A DNA stretch of 6,247 nucleotides from an uncultured Collinsella sp. (GTDB lineage: Bacteria > Actinomycetota > Coriobacteriia > Coriobacteriales > Coriobacteriaceae), in assembly GCA_934650095.1 (NCBI GenBank), contig CAKUFT010000056.1, forward strand, positions 1-6,247, in the 5' to 3' direction. Shown here one piece after another: positions 1 through 6,139 of the stretch; within the stretch, counting starts at the first letter, position 1, and every line of letters starts with the position of its first letter. Both the position numbers and the translations under genes were made by a program. The notes beneath the pieces are model-generated. The model did no database searches. It had not been told where the DNA came from and saw only the letters and a list, made by a program, of their open reading frames with translations.

Positions 1-60
1 TTCACCCTGCTGGGTGACGGTCTGCGCGACGCCCTCGACGTCAAGATGAAGGACGCATAA
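1..60 (+). CDS. oppC: C-terminal end of an oligopeptide ABC transporter permease (OppC-like), partial
   Basis: Only the last 19 codons and the TAA stop (58-60) are in the window; the gene begins upstream. The tail reads FTLLGDGLRDALDVKMKDA. The LGDGLRDALD part is the characteristic cytoplasmic end of OppC/DppC-type permeases (binding-protein-dependent transport inner membrane component), which sit in the membrane and pair with the two ATPases encoded next. The oppD start lies 2 nt after this stop, and a purine-rich GAAGGA (48-53) inside this gene's end is the likely oppD ribosome binding site, so the genes are co-transcribed and probably translationally coupled. The call rests on the short tail plus context; a DppC-type dipeptide permease cannot be told apart from this fragment. 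Confidence 0.8.
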   Translation, partial: FTLLGDGLRDALDVKMKDA

Positions 61-62
61 GG

Positions 63-1154
63 ATGAAGAAGAACAAGAACTATGTGGACCTGAAGGACCA
101 GCCGGTTCCCGAGGGCCAGCATCTGCTCGAGGTCGATGACCTTAAGATGTATTTCCACACCGAGGATGGCGTCGTTCGCGCTGTCGACGGTGTCTCCTAC
201 ACGCTCGATCGCGGTGAGACCCTGGGCGTCGTCGGCGAGTCCGGCTCCGGTAAGTCCGTGACCGCCATGACCATCATGGGCCTTATCTCGATGCCTCCGG
301 GAAAGATTGAGGGAGGTGACGTTCGCTACCGCGGCCGTTCTATCCTCGAGATGACCGAGGAAGAGATGCAGCACATTCGCGGTAACGATATCGCGATGAT
401 CTTCCAGGATCCTATGACCTCCCTGAACCCGGTCTACAAGATCGGCAAGCAGGTGGGCGAGGGCCTTCGTCTGCACCGTGGTTACTCCAAGCAGGAGGCG
501 CTCAAGCGCGCCACCGAGCTTTTGGACCTCGTCGGTATTCCCGAGCCCGAGAAGCGCGTCAACGAGTATCCGCACCAGTTCTCCGGCGGTATGCGTCAGC
601 GCGTCATGATCGCCATGGCTCTTGCCTGTGACCCCGATATTCTGATTGCCGACGAGCCCACGACTGCTCTGGACGTTACCATCCAGGCTCAGATTATTGA
701 GCTTATGCAGGAGATGCAGGAGAAGAACGGTAACGCCATCATCATGATTACCCACGACCTGGGTGTTGTCGCCGACATGGCCGACAAGATCATGGTTATG
801 TACGCCGGTCGTCCCGTCGAGTTCGGTACTGCTGAGGAAATCTTCTACGAGAGCCGCCATCCCTACACCTGGGGTCTTATTCGTTCCATTCCGGAGCAGG
901 CCATCGAGGAGAAGAAGCCGCTTACGCCGATTCACGGCAACCCGCCTTCGCTCATGAACCTGCCTGAGGGTTGCGTCTTCTCTCCTCGCTGCCCCTATGC
1001 GACGGACGAGTGCCGCAAGCAGCGCCCCGAGCGCGTTGTCACCGAGTCTGGTCACTACTCTGCGTGCCACTACTCCGGTGACCCCGAGTTCCTCAAGAAC
1101 GCTCCTGAGACGTCCCGTACGCGCAAGGATTCCAAGAAGGGAGGCGAGGCGTAA
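63..1154 (+). CDS. oppD: Oligopeptide/dipeptide ABC transporter ATP-binding protein OppD
   Basis: This is one of the two cytoplasmic ATPases that power uptake of peptides through the OppBC membrane pore after delivery by an OppA lipoprotein. The 363-residue chain has the full ABC motif set: Walker A GESGSGKS (58-65), Q-loop Gln115 in IFQDP, signature SGGMRQR (174-180), Walker B ILIADEP (193-199, catalytic Glu198), D-loop TALD (201-204) and switch His231. The C-terminal oligopeptide-transporter extension is present, with HPYTWGL at 266-272 and four cysteines (304, 310, 317, 335) in the C-x5-C-x6-C-x17-C pattern reported to hold a [4Fe-4S] cluster in OppD/DppD-type ATPases. The length is somewhat above the family norm (about 330) because of a charged N-terminal stretch (1-20) and a basic C-terminal tail (346-363). 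The ATG at 63 follows a GAAGGA with 9 nt spacing. The stop abuts oppF directly. Substrate class (oligopeptide or dipeptide) cannot be fixed from the ATPase alone. Confidence 0.96.
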   Translation: MKKNKNYVDLKDQPVPEGQHLLEVDDLKMYFHTEDGVVRAVDGVSYTLDRGETLGVVGESGSGKSVTAMTIMGLISMPPGKIEGGDVRYRGRSILEMTEEEMQHIRGNDIAMIFQDPMTSLNPVYKIGKQVGEGLRLHRGYSKQEALKRATELLDLVGIPEPEKRVNEYPHQFSGGMRQRVMIAMALACDPDILIADEPTTALDVTIQAQIIELMQEMQEKNGNAIIMITHDLGVVADMADKIMVMYAGRPVEFGTAEEIFYESRHPYTWGLIRSIPEQAIEEKKPLTPIHGNPPSLMNLPEGCVFSPRCPYATDECRKQRPERVVTESGHYSACHYSGDPEFLKNAPETSRTRKDSKKGGEA

Positions 1155-2183
1155 ATGGCAGACAATAACGAGCGTACTCCGCTGCTGAAGGTCGAGCACC
1201 TCTCTAAGGAGTTCCCCGCAGAGTCCGGCATGTTCGCCAAGCGTTTTTCCAAGCGCGTCGTCTCTGCTGTAAATGACATCTCTTTTGAGATTTATCCGGG
1301 CGAGACCTTTGGTCTGGTCGGCGAGTCTGGTTGCGGTAAGTCCACCACGGGCCGCACCATCATGCGTCTGACCAAGCCGACTGCCGGTAAGGTGTTCTTC
1401 CAGGGCAAAGATGTTGCCGAGATGAGCAAGCGTGAGATCAAGGACATGCGTCGCGAGATGCAGTTTATCTTCCAGGATCCTTATGCTTCGCTCAATCCTC
1501 GTATGACCATCGGCGAGATTGTCTCTGAGCCCATGACCATTCATGGCGTGGGTACCAAGGAAGAGCGTATCGAGCGCGTCCGCGAGCTGCTGGACGTCGT
1601 CGGTCTGAACCCCGAGCACATCAACCGCTATCCGCACGAGTTCTCGGGCGGCCAACGCCAGCGTGTCGGCATCGCCCGTGCGTTCGCTCTGAAGCCCAAG
1701 CTGATCATCTGCGACGAGCCTGTCTCTGCACTTGACGTATCCATTCAGGCCCAGGTTCTGAACCTTCTTAAGGAGCTCCAGGACAAGTTTGGTACGGCCT
1801 ATCTCTTCATTGCTCACGACCTCTCTGTCGTGCAGCATATCTCCGACCGTGTTGCCGTTATGTATCTGGGTAAGATGGTCGAGGTTTCGGACTGGAAGAC
1901 GCTCTATAGCGAGCCTCACCATCCGTACACGCAGTCGCTGCTGTCTGCCGTGCCGGTGCCCGATCCGGATATCCAGAAGACCCGCAAACGCATCATCCTC
2001 GCTGGCGATCCGCCGTCGCCGCTGGATCCGCCGACCGGCTGCCGTTTCCACACGCGCTGCCCGATCGCGCAGGGCATCTGCTCCGAGAAGCTTCCCGAGT
2101 TTAAGGAAGTCGCTCCGGGCCACTGCTGCGCGTGCCATTTCGCGGAGCCGTTCCCGATCAAGGAATCGCACATCGACCTGTAG
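1155..2183 (+). CDS. oppF: Oligopeptide/dipeptide ABC transporter ATP-binding protein OppF
   Basis: This is the second ATPase of the peptide importer, expected to form a heterodimer with OppD beneath the OppBC permeases. The 342-residue protein carries Walker A GESGCGKS (56-63), Q-loop Gln107 in FIFQDP, signature SGGQRQR (164-170), Walker B LIICDEP (183-189, Glu188), SALD (191-194) and switch His221. The C-terminal extension includes [12 protein letters not shown] (256-267) and cysteines 296, 302, 309 and 327 with the same C-x5-C-x6-C-x17-C spacing as OppD; Cys324 and Cys325 are extra. The insertion [21 protein letters not shown] near the N-terminus is typical of OppF rather than OppD. The start ATG follows the oppD stop with no gap, and GGGAGG (1139-1144) inside the oppD end is a strong ribosome binding site 10 nt upstream. 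It is the last gene of the operon. No U-tract terminator follows; instead a giant hairpin element begins 16 nt after the stop. Confidence 0.96.
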   Translation: MADNNERTPLLKVEHLSKEFPAESGMFAKRFSKRVVSAVNDISFEIYPGETFGLVGESGCGKSTTGRTIMRLTKPTAGKVFFQGKDVAEMSKREIKDMRREMQFIFQDPYASLNPRMTIGEIVSEPMTIHGVGTKEERIERVRELLDVVGLNPEHINRYPHEFSGGQRQRVGIARAFALKPKLIICDEPVSALDVSIQAQVLNLLKELQDKFGTAYLFIAHDLSVVQHISDRVAVMYLGKMVEVSDWKTLYSEPHHPYTQSLLSAVPVPDPDIQKTRKRIILAGDPPSPLDPPTGCRFHTRCPIAQGICSEKLPEFKEVAPGHCCACHFAEPFPIKESHIDL

Positions 2184-2198
2184 TCGGTGTTCTCGTTC

Positions 2199-2325
2199 GG
2201 GCCCGCCCTGGAGTTAGTTTTCAGAACGTCCTCGGACATGCAAGAGACCCCCGCTGCGCACTTCGTGCGGCGGGGGTCTCTTGCGTCCTGCGGAGTGTTC
2301 TGAAAACTAACTCCAGGGCGGGCCC
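2199..2325 (-). repeat. Giant compound hairpin, copy A (conserved loops, variable arms)
   Basis: The 29-nt outer arms (2199-2227 and 2297-2325) are perfect reverse complements. Inside them are 14-nt inner arms (2241-2254, CAAGAGACCCCCGC, and 2270-2283), also perfect, and a tip hairpin CGCAC-TTC-GTGCG (2257-2269). The 13-nt segments between outer and inner arms (2228-2240 and 2284-2296) are only partly complementary. Read on the minus strand they are ACTCCGCAGGACG and CATGTCCGAGGAC, nearly identical to the matching segments of copy B on the plus strand, so this copy is called minus. It starts 16 nt after oppF and may stabilise or end that transcript, but it lacks a run of T after the stem. No protein is encoded; open frames across it are by-products of the palindrome. 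Confidence 0.9.
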
Positions 2326-2331
2326 TGCGGT

Positions 2332-2366
2332 AACTCGGCAGGGGGAGTGCGATTCCCTGATCGCTC
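2332..2366 (+). repeat. Probable decayed third copy of the hairpin element
   Basis: The stretch GGCAGGGGGAGTGCGAT (2337-2353) closely matches CGCAGGGGGAGCGAT in copy B (2539-2553), apart from one substitution and one or two inserted bases. It is followed by ATCGCTC (2360-2366), which pairs with GCGAT (2349-2353) across a 6-nt loop and matches the returning inner arm of copy B. The outer arms, the GCACGAAGTGCG tip and the CATGCCCGAGGAC segment are all missing. It could be a remnant of an internally deleted element or a chance similarity; the shared G-rich block is short. Confidence 0.4.
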
Positions 2367-2389
2367 ACTTAATCTAATAAGATTTTAGC

Positions 2390-2415
2390 GAGGCCGGAGC
2401 TTAAGCTCCGGCCTC
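2390..2415. repeat. 26-nt perfect palindrome
   Basis: Positions 2390-2402 (GAGGCCGGAGCTT) are followed immediately by their exact reverse complement at 2403-2415, giving a symmetric site with AAGCTT-like TTAA at its centre (2401-2404). As RNA it could fold as a GC-rich hairpin with a tight tip; as DNA it could be a dimeric-protein site. There is no T-run after it, so it is not a standard Rho-independent terminator. It is followed at once by CCCC-ATATA-GGGG (2415-2427) and another hairpin, so three symmetric motifs lie head to tail. Confidence 0.75.
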
Positions 2416-2425
2416 CCCATATAGG

Positions 2426-2444
2426 GGCTCGGCAAAGCCGAGCC
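2426..2444. other. 8-bp GC-rich hairpin, possible terminator stem of the opp operon
   Basis: GGCTCGGC (2426-2433) and GCCGAGCC (2437-2444) pair perfectly around an AAA loop. The downstream sequence ACAAACTTCTATT is only weakly T-rich, so calling it a terminator would be an inference from its place between oppF and the tRNA promoter. Its first bases overlap the GGGG arm of the small CCCC-ATATA-GGGG symmetry, so the two folds would compete. Confidence 0.5.
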
Positions 2445-2505
2445 ACAAACTTCTATTCAGCCCCAGAACACGTTTGAGAATCGTACTTGGAGTACGTGCT
2501 TGTAG

Positions 2506-2628
2506 GTCCCGAATTGGTGTTGCCTCCCGGCGCATTCCGCAGGGGGAGCGATATTTTGCAGCACGAAGTGCGTAGCAAAATATCGCTCATGCCCGAGGAC
2601 GCGCCGGGAGGCAACACCAATTCGGGAC
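2506..2628 (+). repeat. Giant compound hairpin, copy B (conserved loops, variable arms)
   Basis: The 28-nt outer arms (2506-2533 and 2601-2628) are perfect reverse complements, as are the 14-nt inner arms GAGCGATATTTTGC (2546-2559) and 2575-2588. The tip holds GCAC-GAA-GTGC (2561-2571). The connecting segments ATTCCGCAGGGGG (2534-2546) and CATGCCCGAGGAC (2588-2600) match the minus strand of copy A at 10 of 13 and 12 of 13 positions, and the 15-nt tip (2560-2574) matches at 13 of 15. Outer and inner arms share no evident sequence with copy A. A separate small hairpin CGTACT-TGG-AGTACG lies just upstream (2482-2496). The element is 41 nt upstream of the T6-C-A6 palindrome of the tRNA-Leu promoter. 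Confidence 0.9.
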
Positions 2629-2669
2629 TGGACATAAACATCTACCAGCGCATTCATAAATTCGAAAAC

Positions 2670-2716
2670 TTTTTTCAAAAAAGTGCTTGCACAGTTCTCG
2701 AATCATAGGTTATTAT
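2670..2716 (+). promoter_or_regulatory. tRNA-Leu promoter with upstream A/T palindrome
   Basis: A TTGCAC -35 box (2687-2692) and a TATTAT -10 box (2711-2716) are 18 nt apart (17 if TTATTA at 2710 is used). Immediately upstream is the symmetric block TTTTTT-C-AAAAAA (2670-2682), which continues as GTGCTTGC into the -35 box. The same block, with the central base changed, precedes the tRNA-Gly promoter at 6140. It could serve as an UP-type A-tract element or a bent operator. The predicted start near 2723 leaves a leader of about 50 nt before the tRNA. Confidence 0.75.
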
Positions 2717-2731
2717 CTTCCTCGTTGAACG

Positions 2732-2756
2732 CGCGGGTCGAACAAAACGAACCGCG
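2732..2756 (+). other. Hairpin in the tRNA-Leu leader
   Basis: CGCGG (2732-2736) pairs with CCGCG (2752-2756), and TCG (2738-2740) with CGA (2748-2750), across a G/A mismatch and the loop AACAAAA. It lies in the precursor region between the promoter and the tRNA 5' end. It may help RNase P or an endonuclease handle the leader, but no function is shown by the sequence. Confidence 0.4.
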
Positions 2757-2773
2757 AATCAACAACATAGCAT

Positions 2774-2863
2774 GTCGGAGTGGCGGAATTGGCAGACGCG
2801 CTAGCTTGAGGTGCTAGTGACCGCTTTTTGGTCATGCGGGTTCAAGTCCCGCCTCCGACACCA
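2774..2863 (+). tRNA. tRNA-Leu (anticodon GAG), CCA encoded
   Basis: The acceptor stem GTCGGAG (2774-2780) pairs with CTCCGAC (2853-2859), followed by discriminator A2860 and an encoded CCA (2861-2863). The anticodon stem CTAGC/GCTAG (2801-2805, 2813-2817) encloses the loop TTGAGGT, giving anticodon GAG (2808-2810), which reads CUC and CUU leucine codons. The long variable arm TGACC-GCTTTTT-GGTCA is the class II feature expected of tRNA-Leu. The T arm GCGGG-TTCAAGT-CCCGC is intact. It has its own promoter upstream and a terminator 11 nt downstream. Confidence 0.97.
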
Positions 2864-2874
2864 TCGCATTTGAG

Positions 2875-2896
2875 AAGCCTCTTCGGAGGCTTTTTT
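2875..2896 (+). terminator. Rho-independent terminator of tRNA-Leu
   Basis: AAGCCTC (2875-2881) and GAGGCTT (2886-2892) form a 7-bp stem closed by a stable TTCG tetraloop and run straight into a T tract (2891-2896). It ends the tRNA-Leu transcript. Because it sits only 26 nt before the ATG of the phosphatase gene, it could also act as an attenuator if that gene is read from the tRNA promoter. Confidence 0.93.
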
Positions 2897-2922
2897 GTTA
2901 CCGATAGACGGTGGGGTCCACG

Positions 2923-5268
2923 ATGGAAACGCTTGAACGCAACGAGTGGGCAGACGTTGCCCAACTAGTCGAGATCACGAGCGATGCTGTCATCATCTGC
3001 GAGCTCGACGGAACCATTCTGCATGTGAATAATCGCTTACTTGGTTTGATGTGCGAGGAACGCGCCGACGTCATCGGTGGAGATGTTAAAGACGTCCTGT
3101 ACTCGTCCGCTTTTGAACGTGCGACGGAACATCGTCTGCCATTTGAAACTGATGGCTCCGAGAACGAACTGATGCTCAAGCTGAGTGACGGCTCTTTTAT
3201 TCCCGTCTTGGTTCGTGCGGGCTCCGTAACGCCTCCACGCATCTTTGGGCGCCGCGCACCACGTGTTCTGGTGGCGCTTCACAGCATCGAAGAGCAGTAT
3301 TCCCACGATCGTCAGCTCAAGCGTGCGCTGTCGGAGCTCAGGGTGGCGAATAAGCGTCTTTCGGGCACGCTTTCGGTCATTATGAGTACCGTTGGCTCCG
3401 ATGAGCTCCCCGGCCTGCTCGATACCGTTTTGAATCAGCTCGTCGGAACGCTTGATGCCTCCGGTGCGGCTATCTATTTTTCCGAGAGTGGCGGCTTTAA
3501 GCTCCGCGGCGTTTCCAAGGAGCTAGAGGACAGCTATCTGCCCGAGTTCATGCCGTACGGCGCGGGCATTCCGACGTACGTACTTCGCGAGTCGCGCGCT
3601 TGCCGTCTGTCGATCCAGCAAGACCTTGAGGGCGATCGAGTCGCTTCGGGCATGTTCATGGACCTGGATAATCGTTCTAAGCACCTGTTGCGCATGCAGG
3701 ATATGCCTCCGTACCGCAGTGAAATCTGTCTTCCCGTTTTTTACGGTACGCAGATCCTTGGCGTGCTGGAAGTTGGTTGGAAACGCCCCCAGGCACCGCT
3801 TGCCTATGACGTTAATGTGCTCGAGGTCATTTGCGATTACCTGTCTATCCAGCTGGTCGGCATGGCATCGAGCCTTCGCTCCCGTCGCACGGCCGAGCTT
3901 GGCCGCTCGCTCAATGTCTTGCGGGATGAGTTGTTTACCTTTCTAGACGATTCCGCCGCGGCTACCCAGGCGGTATCGTCCGAGATCTGCAATATGCTCA
4001 ACTGCCATTTTTGCCCTATTGAGTATGACGCCAGTCTGGATTCCTACGTCATAGATTTTGAAGGCGGCAGTCGCGTTGCTTTGCCGGACGATCCCGAGAA
4101 GCTTTTCTTTTCCACGACGGCGCCAGCGGCACGTCTGGGGGCTGGCCCTGATGGCTTTGAGGCATCTGTTTTGGGCGGCACGAGTGCCGAGGACCTTAAA
4201 CACGTCCGTATAACTCGCGTTGACGAATCGATGCCTATGGGAGGCTGGCTTAGGGCACATGGCCTGCCTTGCCAGGGTCTCTACGTCGACGCCGGCATCG
4301 AGGCGGGGCGCCCGCGCTCTGAGGGCGATGGCAAGCACAGTAACGACGCGATCGTTCCTGCTTCTGTTGCGAAGGGCCCGACGACGCGCGCGCTGCTGCT
4401 TCGTGATGGTAGCCAAGAGCCGATTGATGACCTTGAATATGACTACTTGGTGCACTTGGCTCATGACTTTGAACTGATCTATGAAGGCGAATCTCAAAAG
4501 CGTGAGGAGCGCCATATCGCTCAGACCCTTCAGATTGGCATGAGAAATTCACTGGGGGATGTTCCGGGTATCGCAACCGATTCGGTGTACCTGTCGGCCA
4601 CGAACTCGGCGTTGGTCGGCGGCGATTTCTATACGCTCATCCGTCTTCCCGACGATTGCGCCGTCATGATTCTGGGCGATGTGTCTGGCAAAGGCATTGA
4701 GGCTGCATCGATGTCCGCGCTCGTCAAGACGGCCCTGACGGCATATGCCTGGGAGGGCGCTGGACCGGCCCGCATGGCACGCTCCCTTAACAGCATGCTC
4801 ATGGGCTTTTCGAGGGTCGAGACGTTCGTGACGGCCTTTATCGCCAAGATTGACCTTAAAGCCGGACGCGCAACGTATTGTTCGGCGGGCCATCCTCCGA
4901 CCATGGTCATCAGACCAGAGTCGATGCCGCTGGGTGGCGACGAGGCTCGTGGGGGAGAGGTCGAGCTGCTTGGATGCCAATCGGGGGTAATCGGTGCCTT
5001 TGAGAGCATGGTGTACGAGACAGGCGTGTTTACGTTCGCTCCTGGTGACATGCTATTTATGTACACCGACGGAACAATCGAAGCGCGTGACCGCTCGGGT
5101 GCTTTCTTTGGCGAGCAGCGCCTTCGTGACCTTCTGCTCTCTGTCTCGGGTGAGGGCGTATCGGGAATCTGCGGCAAGGTCTTGGGCGAGCTCGACCGAT
5201 TTACCGAATCGGCGCTGGACGATGACATTGCATTGGTGTCCCTTGAGTTTTTACGGGGTCGTTCATAG
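2923..5268 (+). CDS. PAS-GAF-PP2C serine phosphatase, SpoIIE/RsbU type
   Basis: This is a predicted cytoplasmic sensor phosphatase that would remove phosphate from a STAS-domain anti-sigma-factor antagonist, most likely that of the next gene. Numbered from ATG 2923 (781 aa), the chain has a PAS domain (about 12-115, DAVIICELDGTILHVN), a helical connector (about 125-151), a GAF domain (about 156-314), a weakly defined region (about 330-520) that may be a degenerate second GAF, a coiled helix (about 521-540) and a PP2C/SpoIIE domain (about 530-776). Metal-binding motifs are VGGDFY (Asp568), GDVSGKG (Asp586), SAGHPP (His657), YTDG (Asp716) and DDDIALV (766-772). The usual GGDFYD is GGDFYT here. 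No membrane segment is seen. An in-frame GTG at 2911 is possible, but GGTGGGG (2910-2916) fits as a weak ribosome site for ATG 2923. No clear promoter fits between the tRNA terminator and the start. The ligand of the PAS and GAF domains is unknown. Confidence 0.92.
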   Translation: METLERNEWADVAQLVEITSDAVIICELDGTILHVNNRLLGLMCEERADVIGGDVKDVLYSSAFERATEHRLPFETDGSENELMLKLSDGSFIPVLVRAGSVTPPRIFGRRAPRVLVALHSIEEQYSHDRQLKRALSELRVANKRLSGTLSVIMSTVGSDELPGLLDTVLNQLVGTLDASGAAIYFSESGGFKLRGVSKELEDSYLPEFMPYGAGIPTYVLRESRACRLSIQQDLEGDRVASGMFMDLDNRSKHLLRMQDMPPYRSEICLPVFYGTQILGVLEVGWKRPQAPLAYDVNVLEVICDYLSIQLVGMASSLRSRRTAELGRSLNVLRDELFTFLDDSAAATQAVSSEICNMLNCHFCPIEYDASLDSYVIDFEGGSRVALPDDPEKLFFSTTAPAARLGAGPDGFEASVLGGTSAEDLKHVRITRVDESMPMGGWLRAHGLPCQGLYVDAGIEAGRPRSEGDGKHSNDAIVPASVAKGPTTRALLLRDGSQEPIDDLEYDYLVHLAHDFELIYEGESQKREERHIAQTLQIGMRNSLGDVPGIATDSVYLSATNSALVGGDFYTLIRLPDDCAVMILGDVSGKGIEAASMSALVKTALTAYAWEGAGPARMARSLNSMLMGFSRVETFVTAFIAKIDLKAGRATYCSAGHPPTMVIRPESMPLGGDEARGGEVELLGCQSGVIGAFESMVYETGVFTFAPGDMLFMYTDGTIEARDRSGAFFGEQRLRDLLLSVSGEGVSGICGKVLGELDRFTESALDDDIALVSLEFLRGRS

Positions 5269-5345
5269 ACGACGCTGGGCGGGCTGAATCCGTACGGTTG
5301 GGGAAACGAATGCATCGAGTGGGCTTTTTGGGGAACCATGGTCGT

Positions 5346-6092
5346 ATGAATGAGTGGAATGACATAGCGGTTTTGACGCCACCAGGCGATATCGACATCG
5401 CCACGGTGCCTGCGCTGCGTCGGCGGTTGGATGCTTTGATTGGCCGCGGCGTGCGTCGTGTCGTCATCAACTGTCAGGCTGTTAGCTTTATCGATTCGAC
5501 GGGCTTGGCATTCCTGCTTACGCGCGCTCGTGAGCTCATGAGGCGAGAAGGCCTGCTTTCGCTCGTCAATGCATCAGGTGAAGTTGTTCGCTTTTTGGAG
5601 ATTGCTCGTCTTGTCGATATTCTTCATGTCGCGGGGCCGGCACGGGAGTCTATTCCCGCCATTCCGGTGGGGGAGCTGCCTCGCTGGAGTAAGAGCGTCG
5701 AGGTCCGTCAGGGTATCGAGAATCTTCCATACTACCGACATCGCATCGCCGAACTCCTTGAATCGCTTCCGTTGCGCCGTGACGAGCGGTACGATGTCGC
5801 ATTGGCGTCGGGGGAGGCGCTGGGTAATGCCTATGACCATGCGGGCGGTATCGGGTGCGTCCTGACGGTTCAGGCCTATGGCGATCGCGTTGTGGTTGAG
5901 GTGCTTGATCGAGGTGCCGGCTATTCTATCGATGAAACGAGCGAACCGGTCGCATCAGAGGAGCGCGGCCGTGGTATCAAGCTTATGCGTATGCTCGTCG
6001 ATAACGTGGAGGTTGCTCGTCGTACGGACGGCGCCGGTACGCGCGTGCAGATGGTGAAGCTGTTTAGCGGAGCGTTGGAATCGTGTGCCTAG
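5346..6092 (+). CDS. STAS-HATPase fusion: anti-sigma antagonist joined to anti-sigma kinase (RsbV-RsbW type)
   Basis: One chain carries both halves of a partner switch. From ATG 5346 (248 aa), residues 5-95 form a STAS domain (DIAVLTPPGDIDIATVPALR) with FIDSTG at 48-53, whose Ser51 corresponds to the serine phosphorylated in SpoIIAA/RsbV. After a linker (about 96-125), residues 126-240 form a HATPase_c domain of the RsbW/SpoIIAB class: N-box GEALGNAYDHA (Glu157, Asn161), G1 box DRGAGY (188-193) and G2 box ERGRGIKLM (206-214). By family knowledge the kinase phosphorylates the STAS serine and binds a sigma factor; having both in cis suggests self-phosphorylation. The gene follows the phosphatase by 77 nt on the same strand, probably as one operon. 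ATG 5310 (41-nt gap) or TTG 5298 are alternative starts; 5346 was chosen because it places the STAS domain at the N-terminus as usual, with GGGGAA (5330-5335) upstream. No U-tract terminator is seen after the stop. Confidence 0.9.
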   Translation: MNEWNDIAVLTPPGDIDIATVPALRRRLDALIGRGVRRVVINCQAVSFIDSTGLAFLLTRARELMRREGLLSLVNASGEVVRFLEIARLVDILHVAGPARESIPAIPVGELPRWSKSVEVRQGIENLPYYRHRIAELLESLPLRRDERYDVALASGEALGNAYDHAGGIGCVLTVQAYGDRVVVEVLDRGAGYSIDETSEPVASEERGRGIKLMRMLVDNVEVARRTDGAGTRVQMVKLFSGALESCA

Positions 6093-6139
6093 CCAATCGC
6101 TTTAGCGCGTTTAGCTGCTAAGAACATGCGGCAGACAAG

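Noticed and set aside
2199..2325. Copy A as an ordinary Rho-independent terminator of oppF
   Set aside because: The stem is far longer than a terminator, the structure is shared with copy B which follows no gene, and no T tract follows the arms. An incidental role in transcript stability is still possible.
1916..2377. Open frames on both strands across copy A (minus 1916-2368 and plus 2132-2377)
   Set aside because: They overlap oppF and owe their length to the palindrome; both contain mirrored peptides such as ARPGVSFQN because the arms are inverted copies. No ribosome site or recognisable domain.
2534..2600. Junctions as kink-turn motifs
   Set aside because: The CC-GCA-GG opposite CC-GA-GG arrangement is reminiscent, but the bulged strand lacks the additional G-A pair after the three-base bulge that a kink-turn needs.
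2199..2628. CRISPR array or tandem repeats
   Set aside because: There are only two full elements, in opposite orientation, with internal symmetry and no regularly spaced direct repeats.
2453..2708. Small open frames across copy B on both strands
   Set aside because: The frames arise from the inverted arms of the hairpin, encode the same peptide stretches on both strands, and run into the tRNA promoter.
4629..5339. 236-residue antisense open frame opposite the PP2C domain
   Set aside because: It is low-complexity, rich in Ser, Pro and Arg, and shadows a gene with intact catalytic motifs; typical of antisense frames in GC-rich genes.
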